64,000 nucleotides of DNA from Rhodopseudomonas_A palustris_F (GCF_000013745.1 NC_007925.1:3038001-3102000), one strand, 5' to 3'. Shown: positions 15,695 through 25,665, counted from the stretch's first letter. Program-made: numbers and translations. Notes: generated by a model not told the origin, from the sequence alone.

Positions 15695-17536
15695 TTACCG
15701 GATCACCGCTGGCCCTGGATCCGGCACCGCGACGTCGGTGACGCGCAGCTGCACCCGCTCGTTGCCCTGCCAGCGATCCACCGTGAGGCAGCCGGCGACG
15801 TGCAGCGGCTGGCCGCGATTTTCCTGCAGCGCGTTGCCGAGCTTCTGGCCGACGCTTCGAAACGCGATGCCGTTGACGATCGCGCCGTCGCCGGATTTGA
15901 AGCGCAGCCGCAGATGCGCCTGGCCGACCTCGTCGGCATAGACCAATTGATGCGACGGCAGCGCCAGCACCGGCTCCGGATTGCCGGAGCCGAACGGCCC
16001 GGCGCGGTTCAGCGTCGCCACCAGATCCGGCGTCACCGCGCGCGCTGACACCGCGCCGTCGATGAACAGCTCGTTGGCGTGGCGCGACCGCGCGACGTCG
16101 GCGGCGAGCGCCGCCTCGATATAGGCGCGGAATTCGGCGAGCTTCTCCTTGCGCAGCGTGACCCCCGCCGCCATGGCGTGGCCGCCGCCTTTCAGCAGCA
16201 GCCCGTCGCTGACCGCCTGACGCACCGCTTTGCCGAGGTCGACGCCGGGAATCGAGCGGCCGCTTCCGGTGCCGATGCCGCCCGGCTCCAGCGCGATCGC
16301 AAAGGCGGGGCGTGAAAATTTCTCCTTCAGCCGCGAGGCGACGAGGCCGACCACGCCGGGGTGCCAGCCTTCCGAGGCGGTAACGATCACCGAGCCCTTG
16401 TCCTCGAAGCCGAGCGCCGCCAGCGCTTCAGCCTCGGCCTGGGCTTCGGCCATCTGTTCGATCACCCGGCGCTCGGCATTGAGCCGGTCGAGCTCGGCGG
16501 CGATCTTGGCGGCTTCGGAAATATCGCTCTCCAGCAGCAGCCGCACGCCGAGGTCGGCGCGGCCGATGCGGCCGCCGGCGTTGATCCGCGGCCCCAGCAG
16601 GAAACCCAAGTGAAACGCGTCGGGCGGGCCGTTCAGCCTTGCTATGTCCATCAGCGCGGTGTGGCCGACATGGTCGCGCCGCCGCATCGCGATCAGCCCC
16701 TTGGCGACGAAGGCGCGGTTCAGCCCGGTCAACGGCGCGACGTCGGCGACGGTGCCGAGCGCCACGTGATGCAGCATGTTCAGCAGCTCCGGCTGCGGCC
16801 GCTCCAACGTCCAGAAACCGCGCGCGCGCAATTCGCGATTGAGTGCCACCAGCGTGACGAACACCAGCCCGACCGCGGCGAGATGCCCCAGCCCGGACAG
16901 ATCGTCCGGTCGGTTCGGATTGACCAGCGCGTCGACGACCGGCAGCTCATCGCCGCATTGGTGATGATCGATCACCACCACGCTCATGCCGAGCCGCTTG
17001 GCCTCCGCGAGCGGCTCCAGGCTGGTGGTGCCGCAATCCACCGTGATCAAGAGCGTAGCGCCCCTCGAAGCCAGCATCCGCACCGCGTCGACATTGGGGC
17101 CGTAGCCCTCGAAGATGCGGTCCGGAATGTGGATCAACGGATCGAGCCCGCAATGCCGCAAATGCCAGGCCAGCAGCGCCGCCGAGGTAGCGCCGTCGAC
17201 GTCGTAATCGCCGAAGATCGCCACCGTCTCCGCTCCGAGCACGGCGTCGGCAAGCCGCTTGGCGGCGGCTTCCATCTGCGTCACGCTGTAGGGGTCGGGC
17301 AGCAGCCTGCGGATCGTCGGGTCGAGAAAGTCCTCCACCGCGTCGATCTCGACATTGCGGCCCGCCAGCACCCGGGCCAGCATTTCCGGCAGCTGATAGC
17401 GCTGCGCGATCGCCAGCGCCCGCGCGGCGCCACGCGGATCGAGCCGGTCGCGCCACACCCGGCCGGTCGCCGAGCGCGCCACGCCGAGAAAGGCCGGCGG
17501 TTGTTCGATCGGAATGGCGGTGGCGGGAGGCGTCAT
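15695..17536 (-). CDS. recJ: Single-stranded-DNA exonuclease RecJ
   Basis: A 613-aa 5'-3' exonuclease of recombination and mismatch repair. The DHH phosphoesterase motifs are present: GDYDVDG at 109-115, DHH at 190-192, and the DHHA1 motif (KGGGHAMAAG). The C-terminal OB-type domain (GNPEPVLALPSHQLV) is complete. Length is normal for the family. It is the last of the alaC-hom-glpX-HAD-recJ series but is set off from the HAD gene by 351 bp holding a repeat, so it may have its own promoter. Confidence 0.96.
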   Translation of the reverse strand: MTPPATAIPIEQPPAFLGVARSATGRVWRDRLDPRGAARALAIAQRYQLPEMLARVLAGRNVEIDAVEDFLDPTIRRLLPDPYSVTQMEAAAKRLADAVLGAETVAIFGDYDVDGATSAALLAWHLRHCGLDPLIHIPDRIFEGYGPNVDAVRMLASRGATLLITVDCGTTSLEPLAEAKRLGMSVVVIDHHQCGDELPVVDALVNPNRPDDLSGLGHLAAVGLVFVTLVALNRELRARGFWTLERPQPELLNMLHHVALGTVADVAPLTGLNRAFVAKGLIAMRRRDHVGHTALMDIARLNGPPDAFHLGFLLGPRINAGGRIGRADLGVRLLLESDISEAAKIAAELDRLNAERRVIEQMAEAQAEAEALAALGFEDKGSVIVTASEGWHPGVVGLVASRLKEKFSRPAFAIALEPGGIGTGSGRSIPGVDLGKAVRQAVSDGLLLKGGGHAMAAGVTLRKEKLAEFRAYIEAALAADVARSRHANELFIDGAVSARAVTPDLVATLNRAGPFGSGNPEPVLALPSHQLVYADEVGQAHLRLRFKSGDGAIVNGIAFRSVGQKLGNALQENRGQPLHVAGCLTVDRWQGNERVQLRVTDVAVPDPGPAVIR

Positions 17537-17718
17537 GGCGCGGAGATAAGCACGAAGCGCGCATCAGGCCAACGCCAGGCGACTGGCAGTCCCCGCTCAA
17601 ATTCTTGCCGTGATGCCGCTGACCATCGCTGCTGATTCGTCATCCTGAAGAGCCCGAGCGAGAATCTCATCAGACCTTCCGCGGGCCCACGGTCTGGAGA
17701 GGCCCCCGCCCTCTCCGC

Positions 17719-17807
17719 GTCATGGCCGGGCTTATCCCGGCCATCCACGGAAACATACAAGACGTCGCAGGTGGGCGTGGATGGCCGCGACGGGCGCGGC
17801 CATGACG
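17719..17807 (+). repeat. Palindromic repeat, CGTCATGGCCG family, copy 1
   Basis: CGTCATGGCCGGGCTTATCC opens and GGGCGCGGCCATGACG closes an 89-bp inverted repeat, with GGCCATCCACG and CGTGGATGGCC as inner arms. It sits in the 351-bp gap between HAD (17888) and recJ (17536); the rest of that gap shows no gene. A second copy is at 29156-29237. Confidence 0.8.
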
Positions 17808-17887
17808 CGGTGGGCCCGAGGCTTAAACAACTTACCGTGCCTGCGTGGCGGCGCCGGACAAGGCGCTCATGTGCGCGTAGCGAGCGC

Positions 17888-18616
17888 TCAGCAGCCCAGT
17901 CGCTCGGCCAAGTCGCCGAAATCGCGCGCCACGATGTCCCAGGCGCGGTCCGGCTCGAAATCGCGCACCTGCAGCGGGCCGTATTCGGTGACGCGCGGCA
18001 CGAAGCCGGTCTTCAGACCCAGCGCCTGCGCCGCGGCGAGATCGTTATTGTGTGCGGCGACCAGCATCACCTCGTCGGGCCGCAGGCACAACAGCTTGGC
18101 GGCGCCGAGATAGGTCTCAGTATCCGGCTTGTAGTGGCCGGAGATGTCGCCGCCGATGATCAGGTCGAACGGCAGCCCGGCGCTCTTCGCAAGATTGGTC
18201 AGCAGCGCGACGTTGCCGTTCGACAGCGGCGACAGGATGTAGTCGCGCTTCAGCCGGGTCAGTCCGGCGACGACGTCCGGCCACGGCTTCAGCCGCCGCC
18301 AGCCCATCGTCATGTCATGCAGGTCGTCGTCGGTGAGGCCGTTGATGCCGAGCTCCACCACCAGCCGCTCCAGCGACTGCCGGTGCAGCGTGTCGAGGAT
18401 GATGAAGCCGCGCCCCGGATTTTTGCGCACCTCGTTCATCGACGGTACATAGGCCTGCCGCCAGGCGTCGACCAATGCTGTCCAGTCGCCGCTGACGCCG
18501 CGCTTGGCCGACCATTGCGTGAGGTCGGCGATCAGGCTGCCGCGCCAATCCACCACGGTGCCGAAGATGTCGAACAACAGCGCCTTGACCGCGGGAGTAT
18601 CAGATTTCGTGGTCAT
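17888..18616 (-). CDS. Haloacid dehalogenase type II-like hydrolase
   Basis: A 242-aa HAD-superfamily enzyme. The nucleophile Asp16 lies in LLFDIFGTVVDW; motif II (SPLSNGN), the conserved Lys (GHYKPDTETY) and an acidic-loop region (VMLVAAHNNDLAAA) follow. The L-2-haloacid dehalogenase signature has VAAH-x-x-DLxAA, which matches. Whether it acts on haloacids or other substrates is open. GGAG precedes the ATG at 18616. It follows glpX by 51 bp on the same strand. Confidence 0.85.
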   Translation of the reverse strand: MTTKSDTPAVKALLFDIFGTVVDWRGSLIADLTQWSAKRGVSGDWTALVDAWRQAYVPSMNEVRKNPGRGFIILDTLHRQSLERLVVELGINGLTDDDLHDMTMGWRRLKPWPDVVAGLTRLKRDYILSPLSNGNVALLTNLAKSAGLPFDLIIGGDISGHYKPDTETYLGAAKLLCLRPDEVMLVAAHNNDLAAAQALGLKTGFVPRVTEYGPLQVRDFEPDRAWDIVARDFGDLAERLGC

Positions 18617-18667
18617 GACGCTCTCCCGCGGATGGTTTTTTGAGTAGACTTGTTAGTTACGGCCCGC

Positions 18668-19669
18668 TCAATCGAGGTGGAATTTGTCGAGCTGGCGGTG
18701 ATCGGCCTTGATGTAGCGCACCGTGCCGGTCACCGAGCGCATCACCACGGTCTCGGTCTGGATCACGTTGTCCTTGCGGAACTTGACGCCGGACAACAGC
18801 GAGCCGTCGGTGACGCCGGTGGCGGCGAACAGGCAGTCGCCCTGCGCCATGTCCTCGATCGCGTAGATCTTGTTCGGATCGCTGACGCCCATCGATTCCG
18901 CGCGGTTGCGCTTCTCGTGGGTGTCGAGAATGAGCCGGGTGTACATCTGGCCGCCGATGCAGCGCAGCGCCGCGGCCGCCAGCACGCCCTCGGGCGCGCC
19001 GCCGGTGCCGATATAGATATCGACGCCGGTGTTGTCCGGATCGGCGGTGTGGATCACGCCGGCGACGTCGCCGTCGGTGATCAGCCGCACCGAGGCGCCG
19101 GTCTTGCGGATCGCGGCGATCAGTTCGGCGTGGCGGGCACGGTCGAGCACCAGCGCGGTGATCGCCGAGGTCGGCACGCCCTTGGCCTGCGCGACGCGGC
19201 GGATGTTCTCTTCCGGCGTCGCGTCGATGTCGATCAGGTGCTTGTCGTAGCCGGGTCCGATCGCGATCTTCTGCATGTAGACGTCGGGGGCGTGCAGCAG
19301 CGTGCCGCCTTCCGCCATTGCCATGGTGGCGATCGCGCCCGGCATGTTCTTGGCGCACAGCGTGGTGCCTTCCAACGGATCGACCGCGATGTCGACCTTC
19401 GGCCCGGCGTTGATGCCGACCTTTTCGCCGATGAACAGCATCGGCGCTTCGTCGCGCTCGCCCTCGCCGATCACCACGGTGCCCTCGATCGGGATGCGGT
19501 TGAGTTCGCGCCGCATGGCGTCGACCGCGGCCTGGTCGGCGGCCTTCTCCTGGCCGTGACCGCGCAACCGCGCCGCCGAGACCGCGGCGCGTTCGGTCAC
19601 CCGCACGATCTCCAGCGTCAGAATCCGCTCCAGCAACAGCTGCGGCGGAACGGAAATAATCGTCGACAT
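18668..19669 (-). CDS. glpX: Fructose-1,6-bisphosphatase class II
   Basis: A 333-aa GlpX-type enzyme that hydrolyses fructose 1,6-bisphosphate in gluconeogenesis and, in autotrophs, the Calvin cycle. Signature segments are VVIGEGERDEAPML (metal ligands) and DIAVDPLEGTTLCA. GGAPEGVLAAAALRCIGGQM is also typical. Full length. It lies 61 bp after hom; the alaC-hom-glpX order is common in alphaproteobacteria. In this group some members also act on sedoheptulose bisphosphate, which the sequence alone cannot tell. Confidence 0.95.
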   Translation of the reverse strand: MSTIISVPPQLLLERILTLEIVRVTERAAVSAARLRGHGQEKAADQAAVDAMRRELNRIPIEGTVVIGEGERDEAPMLFIGEKVGINAGPKVDIAVDPLEGTTLCAKNMPGAIATMAMAEGGTLLHAPDVYMQKIAIGPGYDKHLIDIDATPEENIRRVAQAKGVPTSAITALVLDRARHAELIAAIRKTGASVRLITDGDVAGVIHTADPDNTGVDIYIGTGGAPEGVLAAAALRCIGGQMYTRLILDTHEKRNRAESMGVSDPNKIYAIEDMAQGDCLFAATGVTDGSLLSGVKFRKDNVIQTETVVMRSVTGTVRYIKADHRQLDKFHLD

Positions 19670-19730
19670 CGGCTCAACTCCTCAAACGTCGGTCCGGTCC
19701 ATGATCCTGAATGGAGATGGCCGCGAGAGA

Positions 19731-21053
19731 CTAATTCTTCTCAATTCGGATCACCTGCGGCCGACCGCTGATCACCTTGTCGCGCTGCACCGCGGCGAGC
19801 GCGCGGCGCACCGCATCCTCGGTGGTGGCGTAAGTGATCAGGATCACCGGGACCGGCGACGATTTCTTAGCCGCGCCGGCGGCGTCGCGGTTGCCGTTGG
19901 GATGCCGCTGCACGATCGATTCGATCGAAATGCCCTGCTCGGCCAGCCGGGTGGCGATGGTCGCCGCGGTGCCGGTCAGGTCGCGCGCCATCAGCCGGAT
20001 GTAGTAGCCGCCCTCGTGGCGCTCCATCGGCGCCTTGCGGGTGGTGCCGAGCTTGGCGATCGGCCGGCCGAACGGCAGCGCGCGGATGCCGCGGGCGACG
20101 TCGGCGATATCGGCGATCACCGCGGACGCGGTGGCCTCGGCGCCGGCGCCGGGTCCCACCAGCGTGATCGGGCTCAGCCCGTCGCCGTCGATGGTGACTG
20201 CGTTGGTGACGCCCATCACTTGGGCGATCGACGACGAGCGCGGCACCATGGTGGGGTGCACCCGCTGCTCGATGCCGGTCTTGGTGCGCACCGCGACGCC
20301 GAGCAGCTTGACCCGGTAGCCGAGTTCGGCGGCGGCGGCGAGATCTTCCGGCGCGATCGAGGAGATGCCTTCGACATAGACCGCGTTCTGCGCCACCTTG
20401 GTGCCGAAGGCGAGGCTCGCCAGGATCGATAGTTTCTGCGCGGTGTCGTGGCCGTCGACGTCGAACGACGGATTGGCTTCGGCATAGCCGAGCCGTTGCG
20501 CGTCCTTCAGGCAGGCGTCGAACGACAACCCCTCCTGCTCCATCCGGGTCAGGATGTAGTTGCAGGTGCCGTTGAGGATGCCGTAGATGCGGTTGATTTC
20601 GGTGCCGGCGAGGCCTTCGCGCAGCGTTTTGATCACTGGGATCGCGGCGCCGACCGCGGCCTCGTAATTCAGTGCGCCGCCGTGCTGCTCGGCGAGGCCG
20701 GCGAGCCGCAGCCCGTGCTTGGCGATCAAGGCCTTGTTGGCGGTGACCACCGATTTGCCGAGACCGAGGGCGGCTTCGATCGCCGACAGCGCCGGCTCGT
20801 CGGCACCGCCGATCAATTCGACGAAGCAATCGACCTCGGGGTCGGTGGCGAGCGCCAGCGGCGATTTGGCCCAAGCCACGCCGCGCAGGTCGAGGCCGCG
20901 CTTCTTGGCCTTCGATCGTGCGGTGACCGCAACCACGCGCACCGAACGGCCGCAGCGCGCCGCCAAGACCTTGTCTTGCCGCGCGATCAGGCGGAACAGC
21001 TCGGCACCGACGGTGCCGAGGCCCGCGATACCCAGTTTCAGGGGAGCGACCAT
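19731..21053 (-). CDS. hom: Homoserine dehydrogenase
   Basis: A 440-aa enzyme converting aspartate semialdehyde to homoserine, the entry to threonine and methionine synthesis. An N-terminal NAD(P) fold (GIAGLGTVGAELFRL) is followed by the catalytic domain (GILNGTCNYILTRME, AEANPSFDVDGHDTAQKL). A C-terminal ACT domain (about 355-435, GGYYIRLMARDLTGTAATIA) suggests feedback control by threonine. Located 99 bp after the aminotransferase gene and 61 bp before glpX, so co-transcription is likely. Confidence 0.96.
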   Translation of the reverse strand: MVAPLKLGIAGLGTVGAELFRLIARQDKVLAARCGRSVRVVAVTARSKAKKRGLDLRGVAWAKSPLALATDPEVDCFVELIGGADEPALSAIEAALGLGKSVVTANKALIAKHGLRLAGLAEQHGGALNYEAAVGAAIPVIKTLREGLAGTEINRIYGILNGTCNYILTRMEQEGLSFDACLKDAQRLGYAEANPSFDVDGHDTAQKLSILASLAFGTKVAQNAVYVEGISSIAPEDLAAAAELGYRVKLLGVAVRTKTGIEQRVHPTMVPRSSSIAQVMGVTNAVTIDGDGLSPITLVGPGAGAEATASAVIADIADVARGIRALPFGRPIAKLGTTRKAPMERHEGGYYIRLMARDLTGTAATIATRLAEQGISIESIVQRHPNGNRDAAGAAKKSSPVPVILITYATTEDAVRRALAAVQRDKVISGRPQVIRIEKN

Positions 21054-21152
21054 AACGCGATCAACCTGCCGGAGCGTTTTTCATTGGCGTGACTGGTCCG
21101 AAACCGAGGCATCCCCGGGCAAAGCCCGCGGCGGTCGGTTTCGGGATCACGC

Positions 21153-22373
21153 CTATCGCCGGGTGGCGAGTGGAACGACGTTGTGCAACGTTTCAATGCC
21201 GGTTTCAAGGAAGCGGCGCACGCCGCGGGCGGCCTGGCGGATCCGCTGCTCGTTTTCCACCATGGCGATGCGCACGAAGCCCTCGCCGTGCTCGCCGAAG
21301 GCGACGCCAGGCGACACCACGACGCCGGATTTCTCCACCATCAAGGTGGCGAATTGCATCGAGCCGACCTCCTTGAAGGCCGGCGGCAGCCGCGCCCAGG
21401 CGAACATCGAGGCCTGCGGCGGCGGAATCTCCCAGCCGGCGCGGCCAAAACTCTCGACCAGCGCGTCGCGGCGCTTGCGGTAGGTGTCGCGCATCTCCTT
21501 GATGCAGTCGTCGGGGCCGTTCAGCGCCGCGGTGGCGGCGACCTGCACCGGGGTGAAGGCGCCGTAATCGAGATAGGACTTCACCCGCGCCAAAGCGGCG
21601 ATGATGCGCTCGTTGCCGACCGCAAAGCCCATCCGCCAGCCAGCCATCGAGAAGGTCTTCGACATCGAGGTGAATTCGACGGTGACGTCCATCGCGCCCG
21701 GCACCTGCAGCACCGAGGGCGGCGGGTTGGCCTCGTCGAAATACACTTCGGCGTAGGCCAGATCCGACAGAATATAGATCTCGTGCTTCTTCGCGAACGC
21801 CACCAGATCCTTGTAGAAATCCAGGCTCGCCACATAGGCGGTCGGGTTCGACGGATAGCAGACGATCATCGCGATCGGCTTCGGAATCGAATGGATGATC
21901 GCGCGCTCGCAAGCCTCGAAGAATTGCGGCGTCGGCTCGGACGGCACCGAGCGGATCACACCGCCGGCCATCAGGAAGCCGAAGGCGTGGATCGGATAGC
22001 TCGGGTTCGGGCACAGCACGACGTCGCCAGGAGCGGTAATCGCTTGGGCGACGTTGGCAAAGCCTTCCTTGGAGCCGAGCGTCGCCACCACCTGGGTGTC
22101 GGGGTTCAGCTTGACGCCGAAGCGGCGCTCGTAATAGGCGGCCTGGGCCTTGCGCAAGCCGGTGATGCCGCGCGACGCCGAATACCGGTCGGTGCGCGGT
22201 TTGCCGAGGGTCTCTTTAAGCTTTTCAATGACATGCGCCGGCGCCGGCAGGTCGGGATTGCCCATCCCGAGGTCGATGATGTCCGCACCGGCGTTGCGCG
22301 CAGCAGCCTTGGCCCGATTGACCTGTTCGAACACATAGGGCGGCAAACGGCGGATGCGGTAAAATTCTTCCAT
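21153..22373 (-). CDS. AlaC-like PLP aminotransferase
   Basis: A 406-aa class I/II aminotransferase. The PLP lysine is Lys239 in FTSMSKTFSMAGWRMGF; IIDLGMGNPDLPAP and CYPSNPTAYVA are family signatures. In alphaproteobacteria this protein, upstream of hom, is often labelled LL-diaminopimelate aminotransferase, but its sequence fits the AlaC/YfdZ group (glutamate-pyruvate transamination) equally well. Full length, first gene of the hom-glpX cluster. The ATG at 22373 gives MEEFYRIRRLPPYVFEQV. Confidence 0.9.
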   Translation of the reverse strand: MEEFYRIRRLPPYVFEQVNRAKAAARNAGADIIDLGMGNPDLPAPAHVIEKLKETLGKPRTDRYSASRGITGLRKAQAAYYERRFGVKLNPDTQVVATLGSKEGFANVAQAITAPGDVVLCPNPSYPIHAFGFLMAGGVIRSVPSEPTPQFFEACERAIIHSIPKPIAMIVCYPSNPTAYVASLDFYKDLVAFAKKHEIYILSDLAYAEVYFDEANPPPSVLQVPGAMDVTVEFTSMSKTFSMAGWRMGFAVGNERIIAALARVKSYLDYGAFTPVQVAATAALNGPDDCIKEMRDTYRKRRDALVESFGRAGWEIPPPQASMFAWARLPPAFKEVGSMQFATLMVEKSGVVVSPGVAFGEHGEGFVRIAMVENEQRIRQAARGVRRFLETGIETLHNVVPLATRR

Positions 22374-22585
22374 AGTCGTGACTCCCGAACCTTGGCGGCA
22401 GGATCGTTAGCGCGTTCTTACCCGAAGGGGAATCCGATTCGCGTGAAGAATCGCTGGTTTTCGCGATTTGGCGCAAGATCGCCAGCCTAGCTGGCATGCG
22501 TCGCGGACGTGGCCCGGGCATTCCCCGGACGGCGCGATCTTATCATGGCGGCGGCTGGATGCCAGTTGGTCCGCAGGCCGGGGAG

Positions 22586-22933
22586 CTATTTGGCCGCCGA
22601 GGCCGAGGCTGTGGCTCCGGCGGCCGCCGCGGCGGCGGCGGTTTGCCGCTCGCGGGTGGCGATCAGTTCGCTTTCCAGCTTGGAGCGTTCGCCGGGTTCC
22701 ATGGCCTTTTCTTCCCGCCCCGTCGGCAAGGCGTTCACCGCGAGGTAGCCGTTGGAATCCTTCTCCTGGTCGTCACTGACGCCGAGCAATGGCATATCGG
22801 AGACCGGTATCGAACAACCGCCGAGCGGCAGCCCGGTCACAAGCCCGACCAACAGCAGCGCCACGGCGGGCGCACCGCTGCGCAGGCGCCGGCGGGTGCT
22901 GGTCGGCTCTGAACTTGTCACATTCCCTCGCAT
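22586..22933 (-). CDS. Putative small lipoprotein
   Basis: A 115-aa product with a hydrophobic segment ending at a lipobox (LVGLVTGLPLGGCSIPVS, lipid Cys near residue 34). The mature part is charged, with a central ERSKLESELIATRERQ helix likely to form a coiled coil, then a low-complexity Ala/Thr/Ser tail (TAAAAAAAGATASASAAK). The N-region before the helix is long for a lipoprotein signal (about 17 aa), so the true start may be downstream. Function unknown; small lipoproteins of this type occur across Bradyrhizobiaceae. Confidence 0.65.
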   Translation of the reverse strand: MRGNVTSSEPTSTRRRLRSGAPAVALLLVGLVTGLPLGGCSIPVSDMPLLGVSDDQEKDSNGYLAVNALPTGREEKAMEPGERSKLESELIATRERQTAAAAAAAGATASASAAK

Positions 22934-23263
22934 GTCGCGGCAATAGCATTGAAGCGGCAAGAGTCCAGACCGAAATGATACGATCCGCGGTCCACATGAC
23001 AAGCCGCGCAGCCGTCCGAGATGCCAAAGCCGTGCCGGCTTTTCAGCGTCCCGCGCTTGTCCTGAACCGCAACCATCCAACCTCCGGCCTGTTATTCCAG
23101 AGCCAGCAAAGCCCGACACTGGGTCGCCAATATGGCCTGAAACGAGCTTTTTGTCGCAGTGCAATACATAGAAACCCGCGACAGCAACCGAAATTGTGCC
23201 ATCATCGCCGCAGGCGGTGTCAAACTGCGGTGGGATCGTGAGACGAACCTTAAGAGTGGCACG
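22934..23263. other. Intergenic region upstream of phaC
   Basis: 330 bp between the divergent lipoprotein gene and phaC. No gene, repeat family or clear promoter hexamers could be identified. An in-frame extension of phaC to 23159 exists but is unlike the family. Confidence 0.45.
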
Positions 23264-25069
23264 ATGAGTGAGATGATCACCGAAACCAAGCCTGCCCCGG
23301 GCTTCGACCCCGAGGCTTTCGCGCTCAATCTGGCGCGCGCCATGGAGAACAGCGGCAAGGCGCTGGCAACTTATTTAAAGCCGCGTGACAGCGCCGAGCC
23401 GCTCGACAAGCCGCCGGCGGAACTCACCGAAGTGGTGAAGACGCTGTCGGCGGTGGCGAACTACTGGTTGTCCGACAAGGACCGCGCCACCGAGATCCAG
23501 ACCAAGCTCGGCAAATCCTATCTCGATCTGTGGGGCGTCGCGATGCGGCGGATGGCCGGCGAAGACGCCGCCGCCGTCATCGAAGTGCCGCCGCGCGACA
23601 AGCGCTTCAGCGCCCCGGAATGGAAGTCCAGCCCGTTGTTCGATTTCCTGGTGCAGGCCTATCTGTTGACCACGCAATGGGCCTACCAGCTGGTGCGCGA
23701 CGCCGAAGACATCGACCCGCATACCAAGAAGAAGGCCGAGTTCTACATCCAGCAGATCACCAACGCGCTGGCACCGTCGAATTTCGTGCTGACCAATCCG
23801 GAGGTGCTGCGCGAGACGCTGGCCTGCAACGCCGACAATCTGGTGCGCGGCATGACCATGCTGGCCGAGGACATCGCGGCGGGCAACGGCCAGTTGCGGA
23901 TCCGGCAGTCCGACCCGGCCAATCTGGAGGTCGGCGTCAACATGGCGACGACGCCCGGCAAGGTGATCTTCCAGAACGAATTGATGCAGCTGATCCAATA
24001 TCAGCCGACCACCGAGAACGTGCTGCGCACGCCGCTGTTGATCGTGCCGCCGTGGATCAACAAGTATTACATTCTCGACCTCAAGCCGGAAAAATCCTTC
24101 GTCAAATGGTGCGTCGACCAGGGCGTCACGGTGTTCGTGATCTCCTGGGTCAATCCCGACAAGAGCCTCGGCCACAAGACCTTCGACGACTACATGAAAC
24201 AGGGTCCGCTGACCGCGATGGACGTCATCGAACAGGTCACCGGCGAGATGAAGGTGCACACCATCGGCTACTGCGTCGGCGGCACCCTGCTCGCCGCGAC
24301 GCTGGCCTGGCTCGCCGAAAAGCGCCGGGTCCGCGTCACCTCGGCGACGCTGCTCACCACCCAGGTGGATTTCACCAATGCCGGCGATCTCTTGGTGTTC
24401 GTCGACGAGGATCAGATCGCCGCGTTGGAGCGCGAGATGCAGGCCAGCGGCGTGCTGGAAGGCTCGAAGATGGCGATGGCCTTCAACATGCTGCGCTCCA
24501 ACGACCTGATCTGGTCCTATGTGGTCAATAACTATCTGAAGGGCCAGCCGCCGTCGGCGTTCGACCTGTTGCACTGGAACTCCGATTCGACGCGGATGCC
24601 GGCGGCGAACCATTCCTATTATTTGCGCAACTGCTATCTCGACAACCGGCTGTCGGCCGGCACCATGGTGCTGGACAACACCCTGCTCGACCTTTCCAAG
24701 GTCAAGGTGCCGATCTACAACCTCGCCACCCGCGAGGACCACATCGCGCCGGCGGACTCCGTGCTGTACGGCTCGCAATTCTTCGGCGGCCCGGTGAAAT
24801 ACGTGCTGTCCGGCTCCGGCCACATCGCCGGCGTGATCAACCCGCCGGCCGCGGGCAAGTATCAATATTGGACCAACGAGGCCAGCACGGCGTCGACCGT
24901 CGCCGAATGGATCAAGGGCGCGCAGGAGCACAAGGGCTCGTGGTGGCCGGACTGGCGGCAATGGCTGACCGGCATCGACCCCGAAGAAGTCCCGGCGCGC
25001 AGCGTCGGCACCGAGGCCCTGCCGCCGCTCGAGGATGCGCCGGGCAGCTACGTCCGGGTGCGGGCCTGA
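23264..25069 (+). CDS. phaC: Poly(3-hydroxyalkanoate) synthase, class I
   Basis: A 601-aa polymerase that joins 3-hydroxyacyl-CoA units into PHA storage granules. The lipase-like box is GYCVGG with nucleophile Cys337; the other triad members are visible as Asp492 (REDHIAP) and His520 (GSGHIAGV). The N-terminal region (about 1-110) and the WWPDWRQWL C-terminal motif match class I enzymes (single subunit, short-chain monomers). The ATG at 23264 (MSEMITETKPAPG) was chosen over an upstream ATG at 23159. No phaA, phaB, phasin or phaR is in the window. Confidence 0.96.
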   Translation: MSEMITETKPAPGFDPEAFALNLARAMENSGKALATYLKPRDSAEPLDKPPAELTEVVKTLSAVANYWLSDKDRATEIQTKLGKSYLDLWGVAMRRMAGEDAAAVIEVPPRDKRFSAPEWKSSPLFDFLVQAYLLTTQWAYQLVRDAEDIDPHTKKKAEFYIQQITNALAPSNFVLTNPEVLRETLACNADNLVRGMTMLAEDIAAGNGQLRIRQSDPANLEVGVNMATTPGKVIFQNELMQLIQYQPTTENVLRTPLLIVPPWINKYYILDLKPEKSFVKWCVDQGVTVFVISWVNPDKSLGHKTFDDYMKQGPLTAMDVIEQVTGEMKVHTIGYCVGGTLLAATLAWLAEKRRVRVTSATLLTTQVDFTNAGDLLVFVDEDQIAALEREMQASGVLEGSKMAMAFNMLRSNDLIWSYVVNNYLKGQPPSAFDLLHWNSDSTRMPAANHSYYLRNCYLDNRLSAGTMVLDNTLLDLSKVKVPIYNLATREDHIAPADSVLYGSQFFGGPVKYVLSGSGHIAGVINPPAAGKYQYWTNEASTASTVAEWIKGAQEHKGSWWPDWRQWLTGIDPEEVPARSVGTEALPPLEDAPGSYVRVRA

Positions 25070-25080
25070 GCACCTCATCT

Positions 25081-25205
25081 CGTCATTCCGGGGCGCGAGG
25101 GCGAAAGCCCGAGCGAACCCGGAATCTCGCAACCGGTTTCGATCAGCCCCACGCGGAGCGAGATTCCGGGTTCGCTTGCCCTGCGGGCGCGCGCCCCGGA
25201 ATGAC
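25081..25205 (+). repeat. Palindromic repeat, CGTCATTCCGGGGCGCGAG family
   Basis: CGTCATTCCGGGGCGCG at the left pairs with GCGCGCCCCGGAATGAC at the right; inner arms are AACCCGGAATCTCGC and GCGAGATTCCGGGTT. It begins 12 bp after the phaC stop, so it may act as a terminator or mRNA-stabilising hairpin. Confidence 0.8.
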
Positions 25206-25264
25206 TTCGAATTGACCACATCATATTGAAAACCATACGCCTATCTCTCTGAAAGGATTCTGCG

Positions 25265-25663
25265 ATGACGCGCGAACTGTTCTGGCTGACGCTGACGGCG
25301 ATGCTGACCGGGGTGATGTGGCTGCCCTACATCCTCAACAGGGTGCAGGTCCGCGGGCTGTCCGGCGCGATGGCCAACCCGTCGCGGACCGACAAGCCGC
25401 AGGCCCCGTGGGCCACCCGGATGATGTTCGCGCATGAAAACGCCGCGGAAAATCTCGTGGTGTTCGCCACCCTGGTGCTGATCCTCAACACCATCGACTA
25501 TTCCAACAAGTGGACGGTGCTGGCGGCGGCGACCTATTTCTGGGCGCGGCTGGTTCACGCCATCGTCTACACGCTCGGCATTCCGGTGGCCCGCACCCTG
25601 GCCTTCGTGGTCGGCTTCGCGGCGCAGGCGGTGCTGGCGCTGGCGATCTTCCAGATCGTTTGA
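25265..25663 (+). CDS. MAPEG family membrane protein
   Basis: A 132-aa protein with four helices (about 5-25, 62-80, 83-103, 110-131). The segment MMFAHENAAENLVVFATLVL holds the E-N-x-x-E/N motif used by MAPEG proteins (microsomal glutathione transferase/FLAP fold) to bind glutathione. Bacterial members are mostly uncharacterised. It lies between two palindromic elements, with the MITE-like copy beginning 3 bp after its stop. Confidence 0.85.
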   Translation: MTRELFWLTLTAMLTGVMWLPYILNRVQVRGLSGAMANPSRTDKPQAPWATRMMFAHENAAENLVVFATLVLILNTIDYSNKWTVLAAATYFWARLVHAIVYTLGIPVARTLAFVVGFAAQAVLALAIFQIV

Positions 25664-25665
25664 CC